In this document: in pieces, positions 1-6,035 of the stretch
Position numbering within the stretch: the stretch's first letter is position 1
Layout of the letters: every line of letters begins with the position of its first letter
NCBI GenBank assembly: GCA_903898975.1
Contig: CAIUHT010001136.1
Span: 1 to 7,876 of the forward strand
Direction: 5' to 3'
Source: an uncultured Planctomycetaceae bacterium
GTDB taxonomy: Bacteria; Planctomycetota; Planctomycetia; Planctomycetales; Planctomycetaceae
DNA: 7,876 nt
The notes under the pieces: generated by a model
Database searches by the model: none
Told to the model about the DNA's origin: nothing
Seen by the model: only the letters and a program-made list of their open reading frames with translations
Position numbers and translations under genes: made by a program

Positions 1-1035
1 CAGGCGGCGATCGCCGACCGCCTCTCGATCCTCCGCTCGGTCGATTGCCGGGCCAGCAATCACACTCCCATCACCCTCCAGGCGGGCAACCCGCTCGCCC
101 GCCGCAGCGATGATGGTCGCGATGGCGACGGGCACCCTTCGATGGGCTCGATCGCGGCGAAGTTTCGCGGCCCCAATCACCCCGATCTCCCCCCGTTCGT
201 CGGGCTGGCCCCCGATTGGAAGGCCGATGTCTGGGAAGCCGGGCACATGGGTTCGGCCTACGCCCCCGTCGAGGGGTTGAAACTGGTCGGGCGGTTCGGA
301 CTGCCGCAGGGAGTGCAGGTCGATCGCCTCGACGATCGCAACACGCTCCGCCGGTCGTTCGACCGACTGCGCAGCGATCTCGACCGGCAGGAATCGCTCG
401 GGCGACTTGGTCGCTTTCAGCAGCAGGCGTTCGACATGGTGCTGGGGGGCCGGGTGCAGCAGGCCTTCGACATCTCGCACGAACCCCAGTCGGTGCGCGA
501 TGAATACGGCGACAACACCATCGGGCCCAAGGCACTGCTGGCCCGCCGGCTGGTCGAGGCGGGAGTCACCTTCGTTCTGGTAAGCGGCGCGTGGGGATAC
601 TTCGACCATCACGGCGACAACGTGCGGTGGGGGGGCATCGAGAAGGGGCTGCGGCCCCTGATGCCGCATGTCGATCAGGCGCTCGCGACCCTCGTGCTTG
701 ATCTCGAACGCCGCGGACTCCTCGACAGCACGCTGGTGCTGATGATGGGGGAGTTCGGCCGCTCGCCGGTGATCAACAAAGAGGCAGGACGCGATCACTG
801 GACCAACGTGATGTCGATGGTGATGGCGGGAGGCGGCCTGAAGCACGGCCAGGCGATTGGCGCGACCGACGCCCGGGGCGGGGAAATTGTCGAGGCGGCG
901 GTCAGACCACAAGACCTTGCCGCCACGGTCTACCGCCACCTCGAAATCGACCTCGGTTCGCACTGGGTCAATCCGCAGGGCCGCCCCATCCCGATCGTCG
1001 CGGAAGGTGGTCGCCCCATTCCGGAACTGTTCTGA
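1..1035 (+). CDS. DUF1501 family protein, 5' end missing
   Basis: This is the C-terminal 344 residues of a DUF1501 protein, a family placed in the alkaline phosphatase/sulfatase-like superfamily and greatly expanded in Planctomycetes. The frame is open from base 1, so the gene starts upstream of the window. The first in-frame ATG (142) is internal, because the residues before it (RSVDCRASNHTPI, then a GNPLARR stretch) are typical family sequence. Other hallmarks are FDHHGDN, GEFGRSPVINK and GRDHW, whose Asp/His residues probably form the metal site, followed by the usual C-terminal stretch on YRHLEIDLGSHW and RPIPI. Family members are usually about 430-480 residues with a Tat or Sec signal, so roughly 100 N-terminal residues are absent. 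They often follow DUF1549/DUF1553 cytochrome-type genes, which cannot be checked here. The true substrate is unknown. Family assignment is firm; enzymatic activity is inferred. Confidence 0.93.
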   Translation, partial: QAAIADRLSILRSVDCRASNHTPITLQAGNPLARRSDDGRDGDGHPSMGSIAAKFRGPNHPDLPPFVGLAPDWKADVWEAGHMGSAYAPVEGLKLVGRFGLPQGVQVDRLDDRNTLRRSFDRLRSDLDRQESLGRLGRFQQQAFDMVLGGRVQQAFDISHEPQSVRDEYGDNTIGPKALLARRLVEAGVTFVLVSGAWGYFDHHGDNVRWGGIEKGLRPLMPHVDQALATLVLDLERRGLLDSTLVLMMGEFGRSPVINKEAGRDHWTNVMSMVMAGGGLKHGQAIGATDARGGEIVEAAVRPQDLAATVYRHLEIDLGSHWVNPQGRPIPIVAEGGRPIPELF

Positions 1036-1109
1036 ACCGACCATGGCCGCTCGCCGGTGGGTCATCACAACGGCTCCGCCGGGCGTGCCAGCCTGTCATC
1101 TCGGACGTT

Positions 1110-1141
1110 ACGCCGTTCAGGACAGCATGCTGACCCGGCGT
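1110..1141. other. Two-part hairpin 3' of the DUF1501 gene
   Basis: ACGCCG (1110-1115) pairs with CGGCGT (1136-1141), and inside it TCAG (1117-1120) pairs with CTGA (1130-1133) around a 9-base loop. It lies 75 bases after the DUF1501 stop codon and could be part of the 3' end of that transcript. There is no T-run on either side. No function is shown. Confidence 0.3.
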
Positions 1142-1163
1142 GCGCCTCGACGATATCGCCCCT

Positions 1164-1186
1164 GCCAGCGTGTTCGGCACGTTGGC
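1164..1186 (+). terminator. Candidate hairpin terminator of the DUF1501 gene
   Basis: GCCAGCGTG (1164-1172) pairs with CACGTTGGC (1178-1186) as a 9-base-pair stem with one G-T wobble, closed by a TTCGG loop. A further T-G wobble could extend it. It starts 128 bases after the DUF1501 stop. A T-tract is missing, so intrinsic termination is uncertain; it could equally be a 3' stabilising structure. Confidence 0.35.
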
Positions 1187-1592
1187 GAAGGCTGTCTGCG
1201 AGGCATCGCTCGCTTGCTTGCCCCCCCGCTGCACTGCGGCCAGCACATCGCCGCCGCGCGGCAACACGGAGCACACCCGGACGTCGCGACAACGCATCTC
1301 GACTCGCTCTGCGGTGGCTCTCGCGCGTTGGTGAAGCAAGTCACTCCTTCGACTCGCAGTGCGACTGCTTCGCTCTTTGCGCAGTCGACACACCTGGCGT
1401 GTTTGACTTGCCGAGGGAGTGCCCCGTAAGGTGCGGGTCGTAGACGGCTCGACTGTGATCCGGTTGCGAGGCGAACTGGTCTGCCGGTGGGCCGGCTCGG
1501 CTGGAGTCGCGCGGTAGAATCCCGCGACCACCCCGGCTTTCATCGGCCGCGGGCCGGCAGTGATCGCCCGGTGAATGTTTGTCAGACGACCC

Positions 1593-1597
1593 AGGAG
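1593..1597 (+). promoter_or_regulatory. Ribosome binding site of the SDR gene
   Basis: AGGAG lies 7 bases before the ATG at 1605. It supports that start over the in-frame ATG at 1575, which would add ten residues not typical of the family. An out-of-frame ATG at 1600-1602 also lies between this site and the chosen start, but it is only two bases from the site. Confidence 0.7.
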
Positions 1598-1604
1598 AGA
1601 TGGA

Positions 1605-2372
1605 ATGCACGGCTTGTTCGACCTGCGGGGCAAAGTGGCGCTCGTCACCGGTGGCAGCAAGGGGCTCGGCAAGGCGATGGCCCTCGGCCTGGCTGAGGCT
1701 GGTGCCCGCCTCTTCCTCTGCAGTCGTCACGCCGACGAGCTGGCTGCCGCTGGCCAGGAGATCGTCGCGGCGACAGGCGTCGAGGTCGCGTGGGATACCG
1801 CCGACATGTCCCGCCGGGATGAATGCGACCGGCTGGCCCAAGCCGCGCTCGCCCGCTTCGGACAGATCGACATCCTCATCAACAACGCCGGCAGCAACGT
1901 CCCCCAGTCCATCGACAGCATCACCGACGAGGCGTGGGATCGGATTGTCGAACTCAACCTCTCCAGCTGCATGGCCCTCACCCGCGCGGTGGTCCCGGGG
2001 ATGAAGAGCCGGGGCTGGGGCCGCGTCATTCACATCTCCTCCATCATGGGGCTGGCCTCGAAGGCGGGGCGGAATTCTTACTCGGCGACCAAGTCGGCGC
2101 TCCTGGGACTGGCCCGCGCCAGTGCTCTCGACCTGGGCCGGCACGGCATCACCGTCAACTGCATCGCCCCGGGTCCGTTCCTCACCGATCTCCCGGCATC
2201 GGTCCTCTCGCCCGCCGAGCAGCAGGCGTTCGCCGATCGCACCGCTGTCGGCCGCTGGGGCAACCCGCGCGAACTCGCCGGCCCCGCCCTCCTGCTGGCC
2301 AGCGACGCTGGCAGCTACATCACCGGCACCGTGCTGGTGGTCGACGGAGGGACGCTGGCCGGCACGTTTTAA
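1605..2372 (+). CDS. SDR family oxidoreductase (classical, FabG/gluconate 5-dehydrogenase-like)
   Basis: This is a 255-residue classical short-chain dehydrogenase/reductase, a normal length for the family. It should oxidise or reduce a hydroxyl/carbonyl group using NAD(P)(H) in the cytoplasm. Visible motifs are the Rossmann nucleotide loop TGGSKGLG (15-22), NNAG (93-96), the active-site Asn in ELNLSS (N118), the catalytic Ser in HISS (about S146), the YSATK pair Y159/K163, and NCIAPGPFLTD (185-195), with the usual DGGTLAG ending. S40-R41 after the second beta strand suggests NADP(H) preference, which is inferred. The start at 1605 gives the common FDLRGKVALVTGG opening and has a good ribosome binding site. 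The stop codon overlaps the start of the SGNH gene (TAATG), so the two are probably co-translated. The N-terminus and the YSATKSAL context resemble sugar/polyol dehydrogenases and FabG-like reductases, but the substrate cannot be read from the sequence. Confidence 0.93.
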   Translation: MHGLFDLRGKVALVTGGSKGLGKAMALGLAEAGARLFLCSRHADELAAAGQEIVAATGVEVAWDTADMSRRDECDRLAQAALARFGQIDILINNAGSNVPQSIDSITDEAWDRIVELNLSSCMALTRAVVPGMKSRGWGRVIHISSIMGLASKAGRNSYSATKSALLGLARASALDLGRHGITVNCIAPGPFLTDLPASVLSPAEQQAFADRTAVGRWGNPRELAGPALLLASDAGSYITGTVLVVDGGTLAGTF

Positions 2373-3187
2373 TGAGCGCTCCCCACAGAGCGCCCCGCTG
2401 GCCAGGTCGCAACCTCTTTCTCAGCGCGTGCGCGCTCTGGGCGGTCACGCAATTCCCGCTGGGGGCCGCCGTACCTCGGGCACAACTCCCCGCTCCCGCC
2501 CCGCTGGCTCGCACCAACCCGCCGCCACAGGCCGAGCCCGCTCCCGGGCCGACGGGTCGCTGGCCGTGGGATGCGTCGCGGGTGCTTGTCCTGGGCAACA
2601 GCCTCACCATTCATCCCGCCTCGGTCGAGCTGGAATGGCCCGGCGAGTGGGGGATGGCCGCCAGTTCCGCCGATCGCGACTACGTTCATCAACTGGCGGC
2701 TCATCTGCAGCAGGCGACCGGGCGCCCCCCCGCCCTGCGGGTGCGGAACATCGCCGATTTCGAACGCGGCTACACCACCTACAACTTCACGGAGGGGCTG
2801 GCCGAAGATCGCGCCTTCCACCCCACGCTCATCGTGCTGGCGATTGGCGAAAACATGGCACCGCTGGCAACCGACGACGCCGAACAGCGGCTTTACGCCG
2901 CGGTCTGCCAGCTGCTTGAAGAACTGACGCGCGATCAACCGGCGACCGTGGTGGTTCGCAGTGGCTTCTGGCGAAACCCCCGCCGCGATCGGGCACTCGC
3001 CAGTGCGGCCTGCTCGACACGCGCGCTGTTCGTCGACTGCGGCGATCTCGGAGCGGTGCCTGACAACGCCGCCCGCAGTGAACGCGATTTCCGCCACGCC
3101 GCAGTGGGTGCCCACCCCGGCGATCGGGGAATGGCCGCGATTGCCGCCCGAATCTGGGGCCGGCTCAAGGAAGAGCGGCTCGACTAA
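2372..3187 (+). CDS. Exported SGNH/GDSL-type hydrolase
   Basis: This 271-residue protein has a hydrophobic segment near the N-terminus (about 14-34, after Arg-rich residues), probably a signal peptide or anchor. A Pro/Ala-rich linker (35-66) follows, then an SGNH hydrolase domain (about 70-268). The nucleophile block reads VLVLGNSLTIHP, with the catalytic Ser at S77 in a GNS rather than the classical GDS context. Family-typical pieces follow: WGMAASSADRDYVH (93-106), the oxyanion Asn in AIGEN (N161), and AHPGDRGMAAIA with the catalytic His at H248. An Asp three residues before that His is absent (V245). SGNH enzymes cleave ester bonds, commonly acetyl groups on carbohydrates; the substrate here is unknown. 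The ATG overlaps the SDR stop and has no good ribosome binding site of its own, which suggests translational coupling. The same frame stays open back to 1823, but that part is out of frame within the SDR gene and is not coding. Confidence 0.85.
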   Translation: MSAPHRAPRWPGRNLFLSACALWAVTQFPLGAAVPRAQLPAPAPLARTNPPPQAEPAPGPTGRWPWDASRVLVLGNSLTIHPASVELEWPGEWGMAASSADRDYVHQLAAHLQQATGRPPALRVRNIADFERGYTTYNFTEGLAEDRAFHPTLIVLAIGENMAPLATDDAEQRLYAAVCQLLEELTRDQPATVVVRSGFWRNPRRDRALASAACSTRALFVDCGDLGAVPDNAARSERDFRHAAVGAHPGDRGMAAIAARIWGRLKEERLD

Positions 3188-3211
3188 TCAGAGCCTCAGC
3201 CCGCGCCGATC

Positions 3212-3231
3212 AAGCCAGGCATTGCTGGCTT
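3212..3231. terminator. Hairpin between convergent genes
   Basis: AAGCCAG (3212-3218) and CTGGCTT (3225-3231) form a perfect 7-base-pair stem with a 6-base loop. It sits in the 74-base gap between the convergent SGNH and coiled-coil genes, where a bidirectional terminator is expected. Neither side has a clear T-run. A second, weaker stem (GGCTC 3177-3181 with GAGCC 3191-3195) spans the SGNH stop codon. Confidence 0.45.
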
Positions 3232-3261
3232 AACGCCCGAGGCGAGAGACCTCCCCGCCGC

Positions 3262-4146
3262 TTAACGCGTCGACTGGGTGTTCGACGCCTGGTTCGAGAC
3301 TGGCTGAGGGAGCGTGCGGGCCATCTCGTTGTTGCTCTCGATCACCTCTTCCAGCCGCTGGCGGGTTCGCAGCAGGCGACGCAGCATCAGGTCGGCCTCC
3401 AGCAACGCCGCGTTCCGCAACTCTTCTTCAGATGCGATCGACGCCAGCAACCCGGCACGATACACGTCGGGAACATTCGCCCCTTCGAGTTCGGGGTTCC
3501 CGTTCAGCTCCTTCATCCGCTCGGCGATCAGCAGATCGGTCCGGTCCTGCAGATCCTTCAGGAAGGTCTGGTCGGCTGTCGCGTTCGCCAGGCTTTGCTC
3601 CAGCAGCAACAGCCGCTGGTCGATCGAGGCGATCTCATTCTGGAACCGCGTCGGCACCAGCTTGCGGATGCGGGCCGGGAACTTCTGTCCCGTCGCCTGC
3701 AGTTCGCCCTGGCGAATTCGCACGTACGGGGCGGCGTTGACGCGGTTGTCGGCGACCTGGGCCACCTTCACCGCTGTCAGAAAGACACTGGTCCCCGCCT
3801 CTTGCCCGGGCACAAACACGTACAGCACGTCGTCGGTGGCGACCCCGTTCGCGGTCCCCACGCCATCGATGGCGAAGTTCCCGTTGGCGTCCACCTCGAC
3901 CTGCACGGCGTTCCCTTCGTAGGCCCGTTCCCAGCCCACAATCGCCCGGACGAATTCGGCCCGCTTGCGATCTCGCTCGGCATTCGCGGTCACCAGTTCC
4001 GCGCGCTTCTTCTCAAGCTCGGCCTGGTTCTTCTGGGCCTGCTCCATCCACCCCTGGCGGACCCCCAGCGTCTTGGCGGTGAGGTAGATTCCCCCCACGC
4101 CCAGCAGGGCCACAAGTGCCGCCAAAATTTTCCCGGAGATGTGCAT
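3262..4146 (-). CDS. Membrane-anchored coiled-coil protein, function unknown
   Basis: I do not recognise a named family. The 294-residue product starts with a short polar tip (MHISGK) and one hydrophobic helix (about 7-24), which is an uncleaved anchor or signal peptide. A charged, coiled-coil-like stretch (about 34-68, rich in Glu/Lys/Arg/Ala) follows. Next is a probable beta-rich domain (about 78-160), with VQVEVDANGNFAID and DDVLYVFVPGQEAGTSVFL resembling beta strands. Two further helical or coiled segments follow (about 165-212 and 236-278), then a polar Gln/Asn/Ser tail. This layout suggests a structural or scaffolding protein in the periplasm or at the membrane; that is inference. Codon phase and composition look genuinely coding, and overlapping frames on the other strand are less protein-like. 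The ATG at 4146 gives a sensible N-terminus, with GGGAA about eight bases upstream as a weak ribosome binding site. It converges on the SGNH gene and diverges from hisF. Confidence 0.82.
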   Translation of the reverse strand: MHISGKILAALVALLGVGGIYLTAKTLGVRQGWMEQAQKNQAELEKKRAELVTANAERDRKRAEFVRAIVGWERAYEGNAVQVEVDANGNFAIDGVGTANGVATDDVLYVFVPGQEAGTSVFLTAVKVAQVADNRVNAAPYVRIRQGELQATGQKFPARIRKLVPTRFQNEIASIDQRLLLLEQSLANATADQTFLKDLQDRTDLLIAERMKELNGNPELEGANVPDVYRAGLLASIASEEELRNAALLEADLMLRRLLRTRQRLEEVIESNNEMARTLPQPVSNQASNTQSTR

Positions 4147-4327
4147 GCGAGGTTCCCGATGCGCCCAAGCGCGGGATCGATGGCCAACCGTGGTCTTGTT
4201 GTCGGCAAAAACCGCCCGGCGGGAGAGCCTGTCGCCCGCTGCGCGTGCCTGTGCCGATTGCGACGAAGATTGCGGCCCCCCGGCATCTCCGTCGACACCG
4301 GGCGAAGCTGTCGCTCAACCGCACTTC

Positions 4328-4357
4328 AATGTATTCGGGTTGGAGAGGGGTGGTCAA
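4328..4357 (-). promoter_or_regulatory. Candidate sigma70-type promoter for the coiled-coil gene
   Basis: On the minus strand, TTGACC (4357-4352) is followed after 18 bases by TACATT (4333-4328). That is five and four matches to the -35 and -10 consensus. It lies about 180 bases before the ATG at 4146, so it implies a long leader. The stretch is locally AT-richer than its surroundings. Planctomycete promoters are poorly defined, so this is tentative. Confidence 0.3.
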
Positions 4358-4407
4358 GAAGTTTCGCCCTCTCCCCCGGGCAAACCGGCGGAAAACGACA
4401 ACCCGCC

Positions 4408-4425
4408 CCGGTGCCATCCCACCGG
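4408..4425. other. Perfect 6-base-pair hairpin in the divergent gap
   Basis: CCGGTG (4408-4413) pairs with CACCGG (4420-4425) around a CCATCC loop. It lies upstream of the minus-strand promoter candidate. It could be an operator-like dyad, or chance in GC-rich DNA. Confidence 0.25.
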
Positions 4426-4497
4426 CCGCGCGACAGCCAGCCGCCCCCCTTCTCGTCCCTCAGGCCCCCGCGGACTTGTGGCTGATTGTGCCGACAC

Positions 4498-4531
4498 CCT
4501 GAGAAGCAGCGAGGAAAAACCTCTCCTCAGG
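4498..4531 (+). other. Stem-internal loop-stem upstream of hisF
   Basis: CCTGAG (4498-4503) pairs with CTCAGG (4526-4531). Within it GAGG (4511-4514) pairs with CCTC (4520-4523) around an all-A loop, leaving an asymmetric internal loop of 7 and 2 bases. It sits 135 bases before the hisF start and could be part of its leader or a terminator of an upstream transcript. No T-run follows, and I do not recognise a known riboswitch. Confidence 0.3.
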
Positions 4532-4665
4532 CTGGGCAGCGGGTCCCCCGGGCGAGATACTGACAGGAGTTCGCTCCACTGGTGCCGATTATGCCAGTTG
4601 TAACGCCCAGCCCTGCTCCGCGCATTCCCCGCTCGCCCCCCCTCCTTTTCCCTCCGACCACACTG

Positions 4666-5460
<795 letters not shown>

Positions 5461-5476
5461 ACGACGGTCGCGGCTG

Positions 5477-5585
5477 CTGGAGACACAGCCAGCGCCCCCG
5501 CCTGGCGACGCAGGGATGCCGGCACAGCGAGCCCGGCACAGCGAACCCGGCACACAGCTCACAAGCTCTTCTCTGTTGTCTCCAG
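5477..5585. repeat. Imperfect inverted repeat bounding a 109-base segment
   Basis: CTGGAGACACAG (5477-5488) is the reverse complement of CTGTTGTCTCCAG (5573-5585), apart from one extra T. The outer nine bases (CTGGAGACA/TGTCTCCAG) match perfectly, and G5476/C5586 would extend the pairing. The arms enclose the 14-base tandem repeats. The segment begins 16 bases after the hisF stop. It may be a 3' structured RNA or a decayed small mobile element; no flanking duplication is visible. Confidence 0.5.
5519..5560. repeat. Tandem repeat, three copies of 14 bases
   Basis: The three units are CCGGCACAGCGAGC (5519-5532), CCGGCACAGCGAAC (5533-5546) and CCGGCACACAGCTC (5547-5560). The first two differ at one base, and the third has drifted after CCGGCACA. 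It is non-coding, downstream of hisF, and probably arose by slippage. Confidence 0.8.
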
Positions 5586-5899
5586 CCCACTGGTGATCAC
5601 CGCGGCCGGGCCACGCACTGCGCGGGACGCCACGGGAAGAAATCGCACCTCCTGCTCAAAAGTGCGTGAACCGCCGCACGCCAATCTCCGTTCCCAGAGT
5701 AGCACTCTACAGCAACCGGCACCGGGCCCGTTTGCGTTTCGGGTGAAATCTGTCGCTTCGAATCTCGCCGGGCACTGTGCTGCGGTGGAACGCCACGAAT
5801 CGGCACAACGATCACGGGAGTCGCGTCGCGCACGCGGTGCCGCTTGCACCCCGATCTCCGCGCGGAGTGGGTCGTCGGGGTGACGGGAGTCGGTTCCAG

Positions 5900-5921
5900 G
5901 GGGCCTTGGGTTCAAGGCCCC
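5900..5921. other. Perfect 9-base-pair hairpin with GGTT loop
   Basis: GGGGCCTTG (5900-5908) pairs without mismatch with CAAGGCCCC (5913-5921) around a 4-base loop. It is the most compact strong hairpin in the gap. It lies 440 bases after hisF and 115 bases before the membrane protein start. No T-run follows on + (GAGTGGGGG) or on the minus strand. It may insulate the downstream gene, act as a non-canonical terminator, or form part of a leader. Confidence 0.6.
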
Positions 5922-5934
5922 GAGTGGGGGCGTA

Positions 5935-5965
5935 CTGGCAGCCCCGGCGTTCAGCCCGATATATT
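5935..5965 (+). promoter_or_regulatory. Candidate promoter of the four-helix membrane protein gene
   Basis: TATATT (5960-5965) is a rare AT-rich hexamer in this GC-rich gap and matches the -10 consensus at five of six bases. CTGGCA (5935-5940) is a possible -35 with four matches, but the 19-base spacing is long. It lies about 70 bases before the ATG at 6036. The near-repeats GGCAGCCCCGG (5937-5947) and GGCAGCCCGG (5966-5975) overlap it and could be a direct-repeat operator. Confidence 0.3.
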
Positions 5966-5973
5966 GGCAGCCC

Positions 5974-6000
5974 GGAGGGGGGCTCCCCCCGGGGGCCTCC
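5974..6000 (+). other. G/C-run leader with complementary runs
   Basis: The segment consists of GGAGGGGGG, then CTCCCCCC, then GGGGGCCTCC. The outer GGAGG and CCTCC can pair, as can either G-run with the central C-run, so several mutually exclusive folds are possible. It lies between the -10 candidate and the ribosome binding site of the membrane protein gene, where it could affect translation. Function is inferred only. Confidence 0.4.
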
Positions 6001-6020
6001 ACCTCTTCGTCTTTTTCAAG

Positions 6021-6026
6021 GGAAGG
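6021..6026 (+). promoter_or_regulatory. Ribosome binding site that fixes the membrane protein start
   Basis: GGAAGG lies 9 bases before the ATG at 6036. It supports this start over upstream in-frame codons such as the TTG at 5844, whose 64 extra residues would be translated from the hairpin and G/C-run region. Confidence 0.65.
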
Positions 6027-6035
6027 ACAATCCGC

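Larger units (their letters stand above)
1036..1604. other. Intergenic gap, 569 bases, rich in hairpins
   Basis: I see no convincing gene here. Open frames run through it on both strands, but they are low-complexity Arg/Ser/Ala/Pro products typical of chance frames in GC-rich DNA, and they overlap the flanking genes out of frame. Several short inverted repeats occur: 1110-1141, 1164-1187 (both listed separately), 1362-1368 with 1381-1387 (CGACTGC/GCAGTCG, 12-base loop), and 1506-1528, where GTCGCG pairs with CGCGAC around TAGAAT. The gap probably holds the DUF1501 terminator on the left and the promoter of the SDR-SGNH unit on the right. TAGAAT at 1515-1520 resembles a -10 box but has no matching -35 box. 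Confidence 0.6.
4147..4665. other. Divergent intergenic gap, 519 bases
   Basis: This lies between the minus-strand coiled-coil gene and hisF, so it should hold both promoters. I see one reasonable minus-strand promoter candidate and two hairpins (listed separately), and no gene. Frames through the gap on either strand are Arg/Pro-rich chance products. The hisF frame is open back to a GTG at 4582, preceded by AGGAG (4565-4569). The 28 extra residues would be Pro-rich and unlike any HisF N-terminus. Confidence 0.6.
5461..6035. other. Intergenic gap, 575 bases, with repeats and hairpins
   Basis: There is no convincing gene between hisF and the four-helix membrane protein. A frame on the minus strand runs from 6779 to 5559, but it is the antisense of the membrane protein gene. 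The membrane protein frame is open back to a TTG at 5844, but that extension does not look coding. Structures present are the 14-base tandem repeat, the enclosing inverted repeat, a small stem at 5696-5708 (AGAGT/ACTCT), a stable hairpin at 5900-5921, a promoter candidate and a G/C-run leader, each listed separately. Confidence 0.65.

Noticed and set aside
968..1672. A 234-codon minus frame and a 190-codon plus frame (857-1429) across the first gap
   Set aside because: Both run into the flanking genes out of frame, are rich in Arg/Ser/Pro/Thr, lack a ribosome site and show no recognisable motif.
1341..2144. A 267-codon minus frame across the SDR gene
   Set aside because: It is antisense to a gene with all the SDR motifs; its composition is that of a mirrored GC-rich frame.
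1823..2371. The upstream part of a 454-codon plus frame that ends with the SGNH protein
   Set aside because: This part is out of frame within the SDR gene and Arg/Pro/His-rich. The real protein begins at the ATG at 2372, followed by a signal-like segment.
4582..4665. N-terminal extension of HisF from a GTG at 4582
   Set aside because: The 28 extra residues are Pro-rich and unlike HisF, whose N-terminus is MLA(K/R)RIIPCLD. An AGGAG upstream of the GTG was the only argument for it.
5519..5560. Tandem repeats as a CRISPR array
   Set aside because: The 14-base units are directly adjacent with no spacers, and no cas gene is present.
5592..5601. Perfect 10-base palindrome GGTGATCACC as a possible operator
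   Set aside because: Palindromes of this length are expected by chance several times in a window of this size, and it is over 430 bases from the next start codon.
5900..5925. tRNA-like T-arm (GGTTCAA) within the hairpin
   Set aside because: No anticodon arm, D arm or acceptor stem can be placed around it, and the symmetrical hairpin explains the sequence better.
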